Shown: positions 26,013-37,180, counted from the first letter of the stretch. The stretch: 64,000 bases of DNA from Melieria omissa (GCA_963971225.1 OZ020267.1:84433648-84497647); one strand, 5' to 3'. Numbers and translations: made by a program. Notes: a model not told the origin generated them from the sequence alone.

Positions 26013-26644
26013 TGTTCACGTCGTTGCTGCCGTCACCGCGCACCACCTACAATCGCAAAATAAATAATCCATTATATTTTGTACATATCCTCCGCCTAAT
26101 CCGTTTACTTACCTATTTACACTCCTATATACTTACCCTTACATACCTACCACTTGTTACTTACCTCTATTCCTTATCCGTTATCCTCTCTCTCCTTCTG
26201 TACTTACCGCTATCTCCTTATGTACTTTTCGACGGCATCCCTAGCTGTCCAAGACGGTGCTTGCGCGGCTGACGGTCAATCATCATCCGATCACCGGCGA
26301 CGACATCACGCGGTCCGCGACCAACCACAATCAACAGTCAACACGATTACAACAGTTCCACGAAACACCAGTATCACCAAACAAGAAAACACAAAACACA
26401 AATTTCGAAACATACACTTTGTACATTTATCACAACAGTGTCAATCAAATAATTAGAACCACACCTACTGTATCCATATATACTCCACAAACATACACCA
26501 ACATTGTACATTTTCACGGTTCCACAAACATATTGTATATACACATTGAAGTGACATTTAATAAACACACGAATTATAACGTTTAACTTATTTAGTCGCA
26601 TATCATTTCGTACGCGCCGATCAAAATTGTTCTCGGCGTTAATA
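26013..26644 (+). repeat. 3' LTR of the BEL element
   Basis: A 632 bp copy of the 5' LTR, with 18 extra bases (around 26397-26418) and one substitution. Polyadenylation hexamer aataaa at 26560-26565. It ends ggcgttaata directly before the gtttt target duplication. The functional LTR may begin at 25979, which would make it 666 bp. Confidence 0.93.
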
Positions 26645-28824
26645 GTTTTGTTGCCTCAAGAAATTGTATGTATGAAAAAAAATTAGATGCTTTTGTTGTT
26701 GTAGTTTTTGTTTTGGCGATTGGTTGGCCTTTCGGCAATGACAAATGGGAACATTATATTTTTTCACTTATAATTTTAAGGGTCAAGCGAAATGCACAAT
26801 GTGCTTTCAACTAATTTAATTAATTAAATAATTTGTTTGCATTTTTTGGGCAACTTTACATGTATTGGTTTTTGCTTTTCCATAAGAATATTTTGGGCAC
26901 CCCTGATATAGATGTATCATGTGGTCGATATCACTTTTCCACAACGAAATTCTCCTGCATTATTTGAGATAACGAGAAGATTGACCCCATTTATGAAAGC
27001 TCAAAACTCTAGCTAGGTTTTAAGGTTATTATTTTTTCTATAAACCTAGAATCATCATATTTTACAAGCATTTTATCGATTTTGCAGTAGGCAGCCATTT
27101 AATGTCACTCTTGCGCATCGATCTGTTCATGATTGCCTAATAGTAATGAAATTATTGATTTAATTTGATAAAGCTGCAATCTCTAGCTACATTTTAAGGG
27201 GTTTTTTATTAACGTAACCCATACCGTTTGGAATCTATAAGCACTTTAGTGGTGAGTGTGTATTTTGTAATAGGCAGTTTTTCAATGTTATCCTTGCGCA
27301 TCGATATGCTCATTATTCCTGAAGGATAATGAAAAGTTAGGGACCAATATAGAAAGCATAAGACTCTGGCTAAATTTTAAGGGGTCAATTATTAATATGC
27401 ACTTATGCATTTGGTGTTGACAAGCATTTTAGTGGTTGCACCCAAGTAGCAATTTTTTCAAAGTCACCGTTCCAAATCGATTTGCTTTCGAACTTTGGGG
27501 TATAGAAGGATGATTGATACCATTATAGAAAGCATACGAGTCTAGCTAAATAATAAGGCATAATATTATTAAAATCCGTTAACGGGTCGAGATTTAACAG
27601 CCATAATTTCGATCATGCTGGCGGTGGGATATTTTTTTTATTTACCAAATTGGTGAAAGGTGGTCACTCTGGCTTAATTTTGACGCCATTTTGATTAAAG
27701 TGATTGTGCGTACTTAGGTTCCACAAGCATTTGATTGGTTATATAGATCAGAGGTGCATTCTTTCAATCAGTCGTTGTTGTGACAGCAACGAAGCAATAC
27801 GTGTGGGGGCTGCGCGGATTTTTGTTTTGTTGCCTCAAGAAATTGTATGTATGAAAAAAAATTAGATGCTTTTGTTGTTGTAGTTTTTGTGTGTATGCTT
27901 TTTTGTGTTGGCGATTGGTTGGCCTTTCGGCAATGACAAATGGGAACATAATATTTTTTTCACTTATAATTTTAAGGGTCAAGCGAAATGCACAATGTGC
28001 TTTCAACTAATTCAATTAATTAAATAATTTGTTTGCATTTTTTTTGGGCAACTTTACATGTATTGGTTTTTGCTTTTCCATAAGAAGATTTTGGGCACCC
28101 CTGATATAGATGTATCATGTGGTCGATATCACTTTTCCACAACGAAATTCTCCTGCATTATCTGAGATAGCGAGAAGATTGACCCCATTTATGAAAGCTC
28201 AAAACTCCAGCTAGGTTTAAAGGTTATTATTTTTTCTATAAACCTAGAATCATCATATTTTACAAGCATTTTATCGATTTTGCAGTAGGCAGCCATTTAA
28301 TGTCACTCTTGCGCATCGATCTGTTCATGATTGCCTAATAGTAATGAAATTATTGATTTAATTTGATAAAGCTGCAATCTCTAGCTACATTTTAAGGGGT
28401 TTTTTATTAACGTAACCCATACCGTTTGGAATCTATAAGCACTTTAGTGGTGAGTGTGTATTTTGTAATAGGCAGTTTTTCAATGTTATCCTTGCGCATC
28501 GATATGCTCATTATTCCTGAAGGATAATGAAAAGTTAGGGACCAATATAGAAAGCATAAGACTCTGGCTAAATTTTAAGGGGTCAATTATTAATATGCAC
28601 TTATGCATTTGGTGTTGACAAGCATTTTAGTGGTTGCACCCAAGTAGCAATTTTTTCAAAGTCACCGTTCCAAATCGATTTGCTTTCGAACCTTGGGGTA
28701 TAGAAGGATGATTGATACCATTATAGAAAGCATACGAGTCTAGCTAAATAATAAGGCATAATATTATTAAAATCCGTTAACGGGTCGAGATTTAACAGCC
28801 ATAATTTCGATCATGCTGCCGGGG
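26645..28824. repeat. Satellite array, block 2
   Basis: About 1.9 monomers between the BEL and hAT-type elements, anchor at 27729. It is the second copy of the dimer described at 15283-17464. The last eight bases, tgccgggg (28817-28824), are the left target duplication of the next element. Confidence 0.96.
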
Positions 28825-28957
28825 CAGTGGCGTCCCCAGGATTTCGGGAAGGGGGGGGATATGCAAAAAATCCAGTTTAACGCCATTTTTATACTTTCAT
28901 CTTTGCGTATTATTTTTAATATATGTTGAATAAAATTGTATACATATATGTATACTA

Positions 28958-29626
28958 GGGCGGGTTAATTTTTTTTTGATGAAGCGTATAGCAAAAACGT
29001 AATCTATAGGTGATTCTGAGAAATTTTGCTCAAGAGACCATAGCTCTATGTCGGATTTGGGGCCCCCCCAAAATTTCAAAATAGATATTTTTCAATATAT
29101 ACATAGAATAATTTAATTAAATTCGTCATAAAATCGGATAGAGTTATAGTGGATTTCTCCATCTGAGCTTGTTTGAAAGGTATTTTTATCACGTTTCAGA
29201 ATCTGTATTGATACCAATATTTTTTTTTTTTTTTAGTAGACATATTAGGAATTTTTGGTCGAAAAATAGCCTAAAATGAACTTTTAACTAATAAATTCCG
29301 AATTTTCTTCGATTTTTTTCGATAATTTTTTTTTTGAAGATTATGAAAGTTCAGATAATTCCAACAACAACTTTTATTATGATCAATTTTTGGTTTTCGA
29401 ACTCCTTTTTGTAGGAAAATCGATCTGAAAAATCAACATTTTCAAGGTTTCAACAAAAAAACACTTTTTTTACATTTTTAATTCAATTTATTTTTAAATT
29501 TTGGGGGGCTCCAAATCCGACTTAGAGCTATGGTCTCTTGAGCAAAATTTCTCAGAATCACCTATAGATTACGTTTTTGCTATACGCTTCATAAAAAAAA
29601 ATCGTTCCATACAATTTGACCTGCCC
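28958..29626. mobile_element. Nested MITE with long inverted repeats and TA target duplication
   Basis: A 669 bp foldback element inside the hAT-type element. It begins gggcgggttaa and ends ttgacctgccc, with TA on each side (28956-28957 and 29627-29628). The two arms, about 28958-29085 and 29500-29626, are inverted copies, sharing for example gaagcgtatagcaaaaacgt (given in the left-arm orientation) and ctcaagagaccatagctct. The TA duplication suggests mobilisation by a Tc1/mariner-type transposase. The middle has no coding capacity. Confidence 0.75.
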
Positions 29627-30071
29627 TAATGTATACATATAACATAAACTTCTTAAAGCAACAACTTTTAGTGACATGTATTTTAAAGTCATAAAATCCC
29701 AACTAAAAAATTCAACTTTGTTTTGAGTTATTACATATTGAAAACACCTTCTAAAAGAATTACGAAAAACTCAAAAGACGTATTTTAAAAAGCATAACAC
29801 ACCAGCTATGTAAAAGAAATCCAACATTTACAAAATGTGTGACGATCTGAAATTTAATTATGATAGAGTTGACCATGTTTCCATGTTTACACACAATTCA
29901 CCAAAAAAATGTAAGCGAATTTTTTTTTCAAATATCAACAGCTGATGCAGGGTTGGCATGAAGCCTGCGTTTGATTACTACCTTGGTAAATAGTCGATAC
30001 TTTTGGGAACACTGAAAATACAACTATTCTGCGAGAACAAATGCAATGCTGATTTTTTTAATCATTTATTC

Positions 30072-31422
30072 TTAACACTTCTGCGGGCATCCGGTTCTGG
30101 CCAGACCATATTGAACTTTGGATCCACTTTAGTAATGTTGTAATTAAGCTATCGAGCTCATATTTCATGATATCTTTAACTGATCCTTTCTAAGCACAAA
30201 ACCCAAAACCATGGCATGCATTTTCATACAAAATTGCCAGATATTTTCAGTATTTTTTTTGTTATTTTCGACGTAATTATTGTCAGAATTGTTTATAAAT
30301 ATTTTTTTATTTTATATATATTTTTAACTAGGCTTTTCCATCTGACCCGATTTGAAGCATTTTTTTCGTGCCACCCCGTTAATAGTGACATAAATTAGCT
30401 GACGCAAAATGTACCTGGTTCAAGTGTTTTTCATTCGCCTTGGCTTTTATTTTCTTTGGGTTAATAAATTTGAATTTTGCTTGGAAAATAATATTGGAAC
30501 ATATTCAAAATTAATACTTATCCATTGTATTCATGGTTATGTCCGTGTTTTGGTGTCAATTCAATTACAATCCTGAAGTGAAGGAAGCATTTGTGGTCTT
30601 GTCGAGTCTGGTTTTTTATCAATTCGATTGGGTGTTTTCTGTGGCAGAGATGAAAGGAAGGAAATGCTATTTTGAGGATCAGGTGGACATTGTTTTTGAA
30701 CTTCGACGCTGGAGTTAAATCAGAGAAGAAAATTTCTCTAAAAAAATTGTCTAAGCAATAGCGGAAACTAATGCTTTAGAGCAAAGAATTTAAGATATTA
30801 AATAATTTGCTGCTAGAGGTAATAATAACGGTGCTGCCAGTTTCACGCTTTCTTTTGGCCCTGAACAAAACGAAGCTTCTGATACTGATAGAAAAAATGG
30901 TCGTTTAGATAGTTCAATGTGAAGATAGCGACACCGAAGGCGACAAGGAGATAGATATCCGGCCAGTTCAGCATGAACAATAACATGTTGAGCGTGTTTT
31001 GCATATTTTTCTTTGGCAAAGCAGTTCAGAATTATTGACAGTGCAGGAATCCAGAAATAGATATATCAAAACGCGATTTGTGTGTGTCGAATGTAAAATC
31101 TCAATGTGGTTTAGTCATGATACTGCATTACATTGTTGAAATAATTGCATTGGTCAAGTAGTTGAAGTAGATCCACAAGTAACGTATTTTACATTAATAA
31201 ATATTTTTTTTATTTTCTTGCTTTACTGTCGTTTTTTTTTATTTCAAAATTAATTCATTGAAGTTGAAACTCGCTATTTACTTAATTATTCTAGGCAAGC
31301 AAAAGAAATTATTGTGTTCACACTTTCTGATTTTTTTATATCATTAACAACAATCCTTGACTATCCTCTTGCTCACATCATGGTCTGGCCAGATCATGGG
31401 AGGTTCAATTATTAGGTTTTAA
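30072..31422 (+). pseudogene. Possible piggyBac-like remnant
   Basis: TTAA occurs at 30072-30075 and 31419-31422. A 13 bp inverted pair, ctggccagaccat (30097-30109) and its complement (31380-31392), lies 25-30 bp inside each. On the plus strand in one frame, about 30915-30980 reads an acidic stretch containing CEDSDTEGDKE, and about 31071-31140 reads a Cys-containing stretch, TRFVCVECK, with stop codons between and after. PiggyBac transposases have an acidic N-terminal region and a Cys-rich C-terminus, so this could be an internally deleted copy. The evidence is thin; these could equally be degraded hAT sequence. Confidence 0.3.
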
Positions 31423-31562
31423 GTGGGTGATTACAGAAGAGATAAAGCAAATAGTAAAAATGTTTCACAATTCCATATTGTTATATCAAATTGCATAAAT
31501 GAATTCTTCGACCAAGGGGGGGGATCCATCCCCCTAATCCCCCCCCCCTGGGGACGCCACTG

Positions 31563-33911
31563 TGCCGGGGGGATATTTTTTTTATTTACCAAATTGGTGA
31601 AAGGTGGTCACTCTGGCTTAATTTTGACGCCATTTTGATTAAAGTGATTGTGCGTACTTAGGTTCCACAAGCATTTGATTGATTATATAGATCAGAGGTG
31701 CATTCTTTCAATCAGTCGTTGTTGTGACAGCAACGAAGCAACACCTGTGGGGGCTGCGCGGATTTTTGTTTTGTTGCCTCAAGAAATTGTATGTATGAAA
31801 AAAAATTAGATGCTTTTGTTGTTGTAGTTTTTGTTTTGGCGATTGGTTGGCCTTTCGGCAATGACAAATGGGAACATTATATTTTGTTCACTTATAATTT
31901 TAAGGGTCAAGCGAAATGCACAATGTGCTTTCAACTAATTCAATTAATTAAATAATTTGTTTGCATTTTTTTGGTCAACTTTAAATGTATTGGTTTTTGC
32001 TTTTCCATAAGAAGACTTTGGGCACCCCTGATATAGATGTATCATGTGGTCGATATCACTTTTCCACAACGAAATTCTCCTGCATTATTTGAGATAGCGA
32101 GAAGATTGACCCCATTTATGAAAGCTCAAAACTCCAGCTAGGTTTTAAGGTTATTATTTTTTCTATAAACCTAGAATCATCATATTTTACAAGCATTTTA
32201 TCGATTTTGCAGTAGGCAGCCATTTAATGTCACTCTTGCGCATCGATCTGTTCATGATTGCCTAATAGTAATCAAATTATTGATTTAATTTGATAAAGCT
32301 GCAATCTCTAGCTACATTTTAAGGGGTTTTTTATTAACGTAACCCATACCGTTTGGAATCTATAAGCACTTTAGTGGTGAGTGTGTATTTTGTAATAGGC
32401 AGTTTTTCAATGTTATCCTTGCGCATCGATATGATCATTATTCCTGAAGGATAATGAAAAGTTAGGGACCAATATAGAAAGCATAAGACTCTGGCTAAAT
32501 TTTAAGGGGTCAGTTATTAATATGCACTTATGCATTTGGTGTTGACAAGCATTTTAGTGGTTGCACCCAAGTAGCAATTTTTTCAAAGTCACCGTTCCAA
32601 ATCGATTTGCTTTCGAACCTTGGGGTATAGAAGGATGATTGATACCATTACAGAAAGCATACGAGTCTAGCTAAATAATAAGGCATAATATTATTAAAAT
32701 CCGTTAACGGGTCGAGATTTAACAGCCATAATTTCGATCATGCTGCCGGGGGGATATTTTTTTTATTTACCAAATTGGTGAAAGGTGGTCACTCTGGCTT
32801 AATTTTGACGCCAGTTTGATTAAAGTGATTGTGCGTACTTAGGTTCCACAAGCATTTGATTGGTTATATAGATCAGAGGTGCATTCTTTCAATCAGTCGT
32901 TGTTGTGACAGCAACGAAGCAACACGTGTGGGGGCTGCGCGGATTTTTGTTTTGTTGCCTCAAGAAATTCTATGTATGAAAAAAAATTAGATGCTTTTGT
33001 TTTTGTAGTTTTTGTTTTGGCGATTGGTTGGCCTTTCGGCAATGACAAATGGGAACATTATATTTTTTTCACTTATAATTTTAAGGGTCAAGCGAAATGC
33101 ACAATGTGCTTTCAACTAATTCAATTAATTAAATAATTTGTTTGCATTTTTTGGGCAACTTTACATGTATTGGTTTTTGCTTTTCCATAAGAATATTTTG
33201 GGCACCCCTGATATAGATGTATCATGTGGTCGATATCACTTTTCCACAACGAAATTCTCCTGCATTATTTGAGATAACGAGAAGATTGACCCCATTTATG
33301 AAAGCTCAAAACTCCAGCTAGGTTTTAAGGTTATTATTTTTTCTATAAACCTAGAATCATCATATTTTACAAGCTTTTTATCGATTTTGCAGTAGGCAGC
33401 CATTTAATGTCAGTCTTGCGCATCGATCTGTTCATGATTGCCGAATAGTAATTAAATTATTGATTTAATTTGATAAAGCTGCATTCTCTAGCTACATTTT
33501 AAGGGGTTTTTTATTAACGTATCCCATACCGTTTGGAATCTATAAGCACTTTAGTGGTGAGTGTGTATTTTGTAATAGGCAGTTTTTCAATGTTATCCTT
33601 GCGCATCGATATGCTCATTATTCCTGAAGGATAATGAAAAGTTAGGGACCAATATAGAAAGCATAAGACTCTGGCTAAATTTTAAGGGGTCAATTATTAA
33701 TATGCACTTATGCATTTGGTGTTGACAAGTATTTTAGTGGTTGCACCCAAGAAGCAATTTTTTCAAAGTCACCGTTCCAAATCGATTTGCTTTCGAACCT
33801 TGGGGTATAGAAGAATGATTAATACCATTATAGAAAGCATACGAGTCTAGCTAAATCATAAGGCATAATATTATTAAAATCCGTTAACGGGTCGAGATTT
33901 AACAGCCATAA
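31563..33911. repeat. Satellite array, block 3
   Basis: Two monomers, anchors at 31673 and 32854 (spacing 1181). Begins with the right target duplication tgccgggg. Carries private variants such as caacacctgtgg. Ends at aacagccata where the RTE element enters. Confidence 0.96.
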
Positions 33912-34158
33912 GGAAGGAAGGAAGGAAGGGAGCGGACATACAAGGTAAAGTCTCTGATTGCGTTCAACCTGGCGAACGCCAGAACGATCCTTGTCCCTGT
34001 CCAATCCAAGCTGATGCACAGCCTCCGCGCGGCCCTTCTGGATAGCTATTTGGCATCCGCTGAATAGTGAACTAATGTGTGCAGCGAGTCCTATCCCCAG
34101 GACTTAAAATTTGGGTTGTGCGCAGGGTTTGGTGCCCGCCACGGAAAACCAAATACCA

Positions 34159-37143
34159 ATGAAAGCCAAAAAGCAAGCCTCGGAAGGAACCCACAATGTT
34201 GACGACCACAGCAAACGATTCAAGGACCATGATTTGAGGATATGCACCTGGAATGTCCGGACCCTCTATAGGGAAGGTGCCTCTATCCAACTGGCGGAAG
34301 CCCTCACGAAATGTAAGGCTGACATCACCGCCATCCAGGAAATGCGATGGACAGGACAAGGTTGCTCCAAGCGAGCAGACTGCGATATCTACTACAGCTG
34401 CCATGCGGAGAAGCGCGAATTTGGCTGCGGATTTGTGGTCAGCAAGAGACTTCGCCACCACGTCTCTCGGTTCACTCCGGTGAACGAACGGCTGGCTTCG
34501 ATCCGCATCAAAGCTAAATACTTTAGCATCAGCCTGATTTGCGCGCACGCCCCGACGGAAGAGAAGGACGATGCGACCAAGGATGCCTTCTATGCGAAGC
34601 TCGAGGACGTCTACGACAGGTGCCCGGCCCATGACGTCAAAATTGTCCTCGGGGACTTCAACGCAAAGGTCGGGCGAGAAGGCATCTTTGGCCCCACAGT
34701 CGGGCAGTTCAGCCTCCATGGGACCACTTCGAACAACGGTCTGAGGCTGATCGATTTCGCCGCGGCACGAAACATGGTAGTTAGTAGCACCAGATTCCAG
34801 CACCTCGATATCCACAAGGCCACCTGGTTATCCCCCGATCAATCCACCCGCAACCAGATTGATCACATTGTGATTGATGGAAGGCATGCTTCTAGCATTC
34901 TAGATGTGCGCACGTTCCGAGGACCCAACATCGACTCGGACCACTACCTTGTTGCAGCCAAGGTACGCATGCGTCTTTGCGCAGCGAAGACCGCACAACC
35001 TAGTTTGCGAAGAAAGCTGGACATCAGTAAGCTGCGATCACAAGGGGTAGCCGAAGCCTACTCCGCTCAACTCTCCAACCAGCTCGGTCGCTCCCCCTCT
35101 CCACCTGATGACATCGGCGGATTATGGGCTCACTTATCCCACTCTATGCGCGTCGCCGCAGAAAATGTCCTTGGTTTTCGACGCCCACCACCAAAAAACC
35201 AATGGTACGATGAAGAGTGTCGCGCAGCCACTGCAGTGAAGAATGCTGCATACAAGAAGACCCTGCAGTCGGCCGCCACGCGAGCCATGACAGAAAAATA
35301 CCGGGAGGAGAGGAAGAAAGAGAGGTGCCTTTTTAGACGCAAGAAACGGGAGCAAGAAAGGCGCGAGCGTGAGGAAATCGAGGAGTGCAGGAGCAGGAAT
35401 GACGCCCGAAAATTCTTCCAAAAAGTTAAGCGTCTTACGGAAGGATTTAAGCCTGGGGCATCTTCTTGCAGAGACGAAAACGGGGATCTGGTTACGGATG
35501 CGCAGGGTGTGCTGAGGTTGTGGAAGGAGCACTTCACCAAGCTGCTCGCAGGCGACGAAGGGAACAATACCGCCAGTGGTGAAGATGTCCAGATGGCACC
35601 AATCGACGACGACGGTGTGGATGTGCCACCGCCCAGCCATGACGAGGTCCGGGTCGCTATCCAGCGACTCAAGAACAACAAAGCTGCAGGGCCGGATGGG
35701 CTACCAGCTGAATTGTTCAAGGCCGGCGGCGGTGAGCTGATTGGGTGCATGCATCAGCTCATTTGCAAAATATGGCTGGAGGAACGAATGCCCAACGATT
35801 GGAACCTCAGTGCCCTTTGTCCTGTGCTGAAGAAAGGCGACCCAACAATATGCGCCAACTACAGGGGTATCAGCCTACTTCCCATTGCATACAAGGTCCT
35901 GACGAGCGTATTATGTGAAAGACTAAAGCCACTCGCCAAGGCGCTGATTGGACCTTATCAGTGCGGCTTTAGACCTGGTAAGTCCACCATCGACCAGATA
36001 TTCACTCTACGCCAAATCCTGGAGAAGACCCATGAGAACCAAATCGATACACACCATCTCTTCATCGATTACAAGGCAGCATTCGATAGCCCGATAAGGG
36101 ATCGCCTATATGCCGCATTGTCTGAACTTGGTATCCCTGCAAAGCTCGTTAGACTTTGCAGAGCGACGTTGAGCAATACGCGCAGCTCCGTCAAGGTTGG
36201 AAGTGACCTCTCCGACCCCTTTGATACCGTTCGAGGTTTCAGACAGGGCGATCCTTTGTCCTGCGACCTCTTCAACTTCACCATGGAGAGTGTTCTGCGC
36301 AAGGCCGGTGTACATCGTAATGGCACAATTTTCAACAAAAGTGTCCAGCTCCTTGCTTACGCTGATGATATTGATGTCATCGGACGTAACAAGCGAGATG
36401 TCACCGCTGCCTTTGCGGCTATCGAAAGAGAATCTGCCAAAATGGGTCTGGTGGTAAATGAGGGCAAGACGAAGTATATGCTGTCTACACGCAGGGACTC
36501 GCAGCGGCTAGGGTCTCACGTCGAGGCCGACAGGTATGCTTTTGAAGTTGTCAAGGAATTCGTCTACCTTGGCACCGCCATCAACAGCAGCAATGATGTC
36601 AGTCTGGAGATAAAGCGAAGGATAACTCTTGCCAACAGGTGCTACTACGGTCTCGGTAGGCAATTGAGAAGTAGAGACCTCTCTCGACCGACAAAACTTG
36701 CACTCTATAGGACGCTTATCTTGCCCGTGCTCCTCTATGGCGCTGAAGCATGGACAATGACACGAAACGACATAGCGGCCCTTGGAGTGTTCGAGAGGAA
36801 GGTGCTTCGCAAAATCTTCGGCCCTGTTCGGGTTGGTGACGACTATCGCATACGAACCAATAACGAGCTGTATGAGCTGTATAAGGACATGGACGTAGCG
36901 CAGCGAATTAACATCCAGCGGCTACGCTGGCTCGGTCATGTCTGCCGCATGGACGACGAAGCTCCGGCGAAAAAGGCATTCGATGCGATGGTTGGAGGTC
37001 GACGGCGAAGAGGGAGGCCGTGTCTCCGGTGGAAGGACCAAGTGGAAGAGGCCCTGGTATCTCTTGGTGTGACCAACTGGAGAAGGCGCGCGCGAAGCAG
37101 AGGCGCCTGGAGAGAAGTTTTGCGGCAGGCCGTAACCCGATAA
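34159..37143 (+). CDS. RTE ORF: AP endonuclease and reverse transcriptase, intact
   Basis: A 994-codon frame from the ATG at 34159; the frame is open further upstream but without an ATG. The protein would nick target DNA and copy its own RNA at the nick. The endonuclease has CTWNVRT at 29-35, a QEMRW motif near residue 60, GDFNAKVG at 165-172, an IDHI motif, and SDH at 260-262. The reverse transcriptase has AAGPDGLPAELF, NYRGISLL, FIDYKAAFD at 635-643, GFRQGDPLS and YADD at 734-737. The C-terminus carries RWLGHVCRMDD and an Arg-rich RRRRGRP segment common in this clade. A highly charged Arg/Lys/Glu helix lies between endonuclease and RT, around 375-420. No stop or frameshift is seen, so the copy may be competent. 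Proteins of this kind are often labelled craniofacial development protein 2-like in automated annotation, which is misleading. Confidence 0.92.
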   Translation: MKAKKQASEGTHNVDDHSKRFKDHDLRICTWNVRTLYREGASIQLAEALTKCKADITAIQEMRWTGQGCSKRADCDIYYSCHAEKREFGCGFVVSKRLRHHVSRFTPVNERLASIRIKAKYFSISLICAHAPTEEKDDATKDAFYAKLEDVYDRCPAHDVKIVLGDFNAKVGREGIFGPTVGQFSLHGTTSNNGLRLIDFAAARNMVVSSTRFQHLDIHKATWLSPDQSTRNQIDHIVIDGRHASSILDVRTFRGPNIDSDHYLVAAKVRMRLCAAKTAQPSLRRKLDISKLRSQGVAEAYSAQLSNQLGRSPSPPDDIGGLWAHLSHSMRVAAENVLGFRRPPPKNQWYDEECRAATAVKNAAYKKTLQSAATRAMTEKYREERKKERCLFRRKKREQERREREEIEECRSRNDARKFFQKVKRLTEGFKPGASSCRDENGDLVTDAQGVLRLWKEHFTKLLAGDEGNNTASGEDVQMAPIDDDGVDVPPPSHDEVRVAIQRLKNNKAAGPDGLPAELFKAGGGELIGCMHQLICKIWLEERMPNDWNLSALCPVLKKGDPTICANYRGISLLPIAYKVLTSVLCERLKPLAKALIGPYQCGFRPGKSTIDQIFTLRQILEKTHENQIDTHHLFIDYKAAFDSPIRDRLYAALSELGIPAKLVRLCRATLSNTRSSVKVGSDLSDPFDTVRGFRQGDPLSCDLFNFTMESVLRKAGVHRNGTIFNKSVQLLAYADDIDVIGRNKRDVTAAFAAIERESAKMGLVVNEGKTKYMLSTRRDSQRLGSHVEADRYAFEVVKEFVYLGTAINSSNDVSLEIKRRITLANRCYYGLGRQLRSRDLSRPTKLALYRTLILPVLLYGAEAWTMTRNDIAALGVFERKVLRKIFGPVRVGDDYRIRTNNELYELYKDMDVAQRINIQRLRWLGHVCRMDDEAPAKKAFDAMVGGRRRRGRPCLRWKDQVEEALVSLGVTNWRRRARSRGAWREVLRQAVTR

Positions 37144-37180
37144 CGGGTTGTTATGGCCAGTTAAGTAAGTAAGTAAGTAA
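37144..37180 (+). repeat. RTE 3' end and (AAGT)n tail
   Basis: About 20 bases after the stop codon the element ends in four to five units of a tetranucleotide (ttaagtaagtaagtaagtaa), then satellite resumes. RTE elements end in short microsatellite tails rather than poly(A). Confidence 0.85.

Larger units (their letters stand above)
17665..26644 (+). mobile_element. BEL/Pao LTR retrotransposon, apparently complete
   Basis: An 8980 bp element bounded by direct LTRs and by a 5 bp target duplication, gtttt, at 17660-17664 and 26645-26649. Removing it and one gtttt restores the ordinary monomer text (gatttttgttttgttgcc). In order: 5' LTR, primer-binding site matching tRNA-Tyr, a 1.5 kb A-rich leader, an intact gag-pol ORF, a second zinc-knuckle ORF, a polypurine tract and the 3' LTR. 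The BEL/Pao assignment rests on a single-frame Gag-Pol with the domain order zinc knuckles, protease, RT, RNase H, integrase, and on Pao-type RT and integrase motifs. The LTRs differ by one substitution and one 18 bp indel in the shared part, so the insertion is young. Confidence 0.95.
28825..31562. mobile_element. hAT-type DNA transposon, non-autonomous, with nested insertions
   Basis: A 2738 bp insertion with 16 bp perfect terminal inverted repeats (cagtggcgtccccagg) and an 8 bp target duplication, tgccgggg, at 28817-28824 and 31563-31570. Removing it restores normal monomer text. The CAG-starting terminus and 8 bp duplication are typical of the hAT superfamily. Just inside the TIRs are long G or C runs. 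No intact transposase frame is visible; the interior is AT-rich and full of stops. It contains a nested MITE at 28958-29626 and a possible piggyBac-like remnant at 30072-31422. The stretch 29629-30071 is AT-rich with no recognisable feature. Confidence 0.85.
33912..37180 (+). mobile_element. RTE-clade non-LTR retrotransposon (LINE), near full length
   Basis: A 3.27 kb insertion between aacagccata and tttcgatcatgc, which are adjacent in normal monomers. It begins with a (GGAA)n run, has about 245 bp of leader, one long ORF with AP endonuclease and reverse transcriptase, a 3' UTR of about 20 bp and a tail of (AAGT/TAAG) units. The short 3' UTR, microsatellite tail, absence of a separate ORF1 and total length fit RTE elements. 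No convincing target duplication: at most three bases (taa) are shared by the ends. Confidence 0.88.

Noticed and set aside
30533..30718. 61-codon ORF inside the hAT-type element
   Set aside because: Too short and without a recognisable transposase motif to call as a gene.
34072..34815. 247-codon antisense ORF opposite the RTE endonuclease
   Set aside because: It is the shadow of a GC-rich coding region; the sense frame carries all endonuclease motifs.
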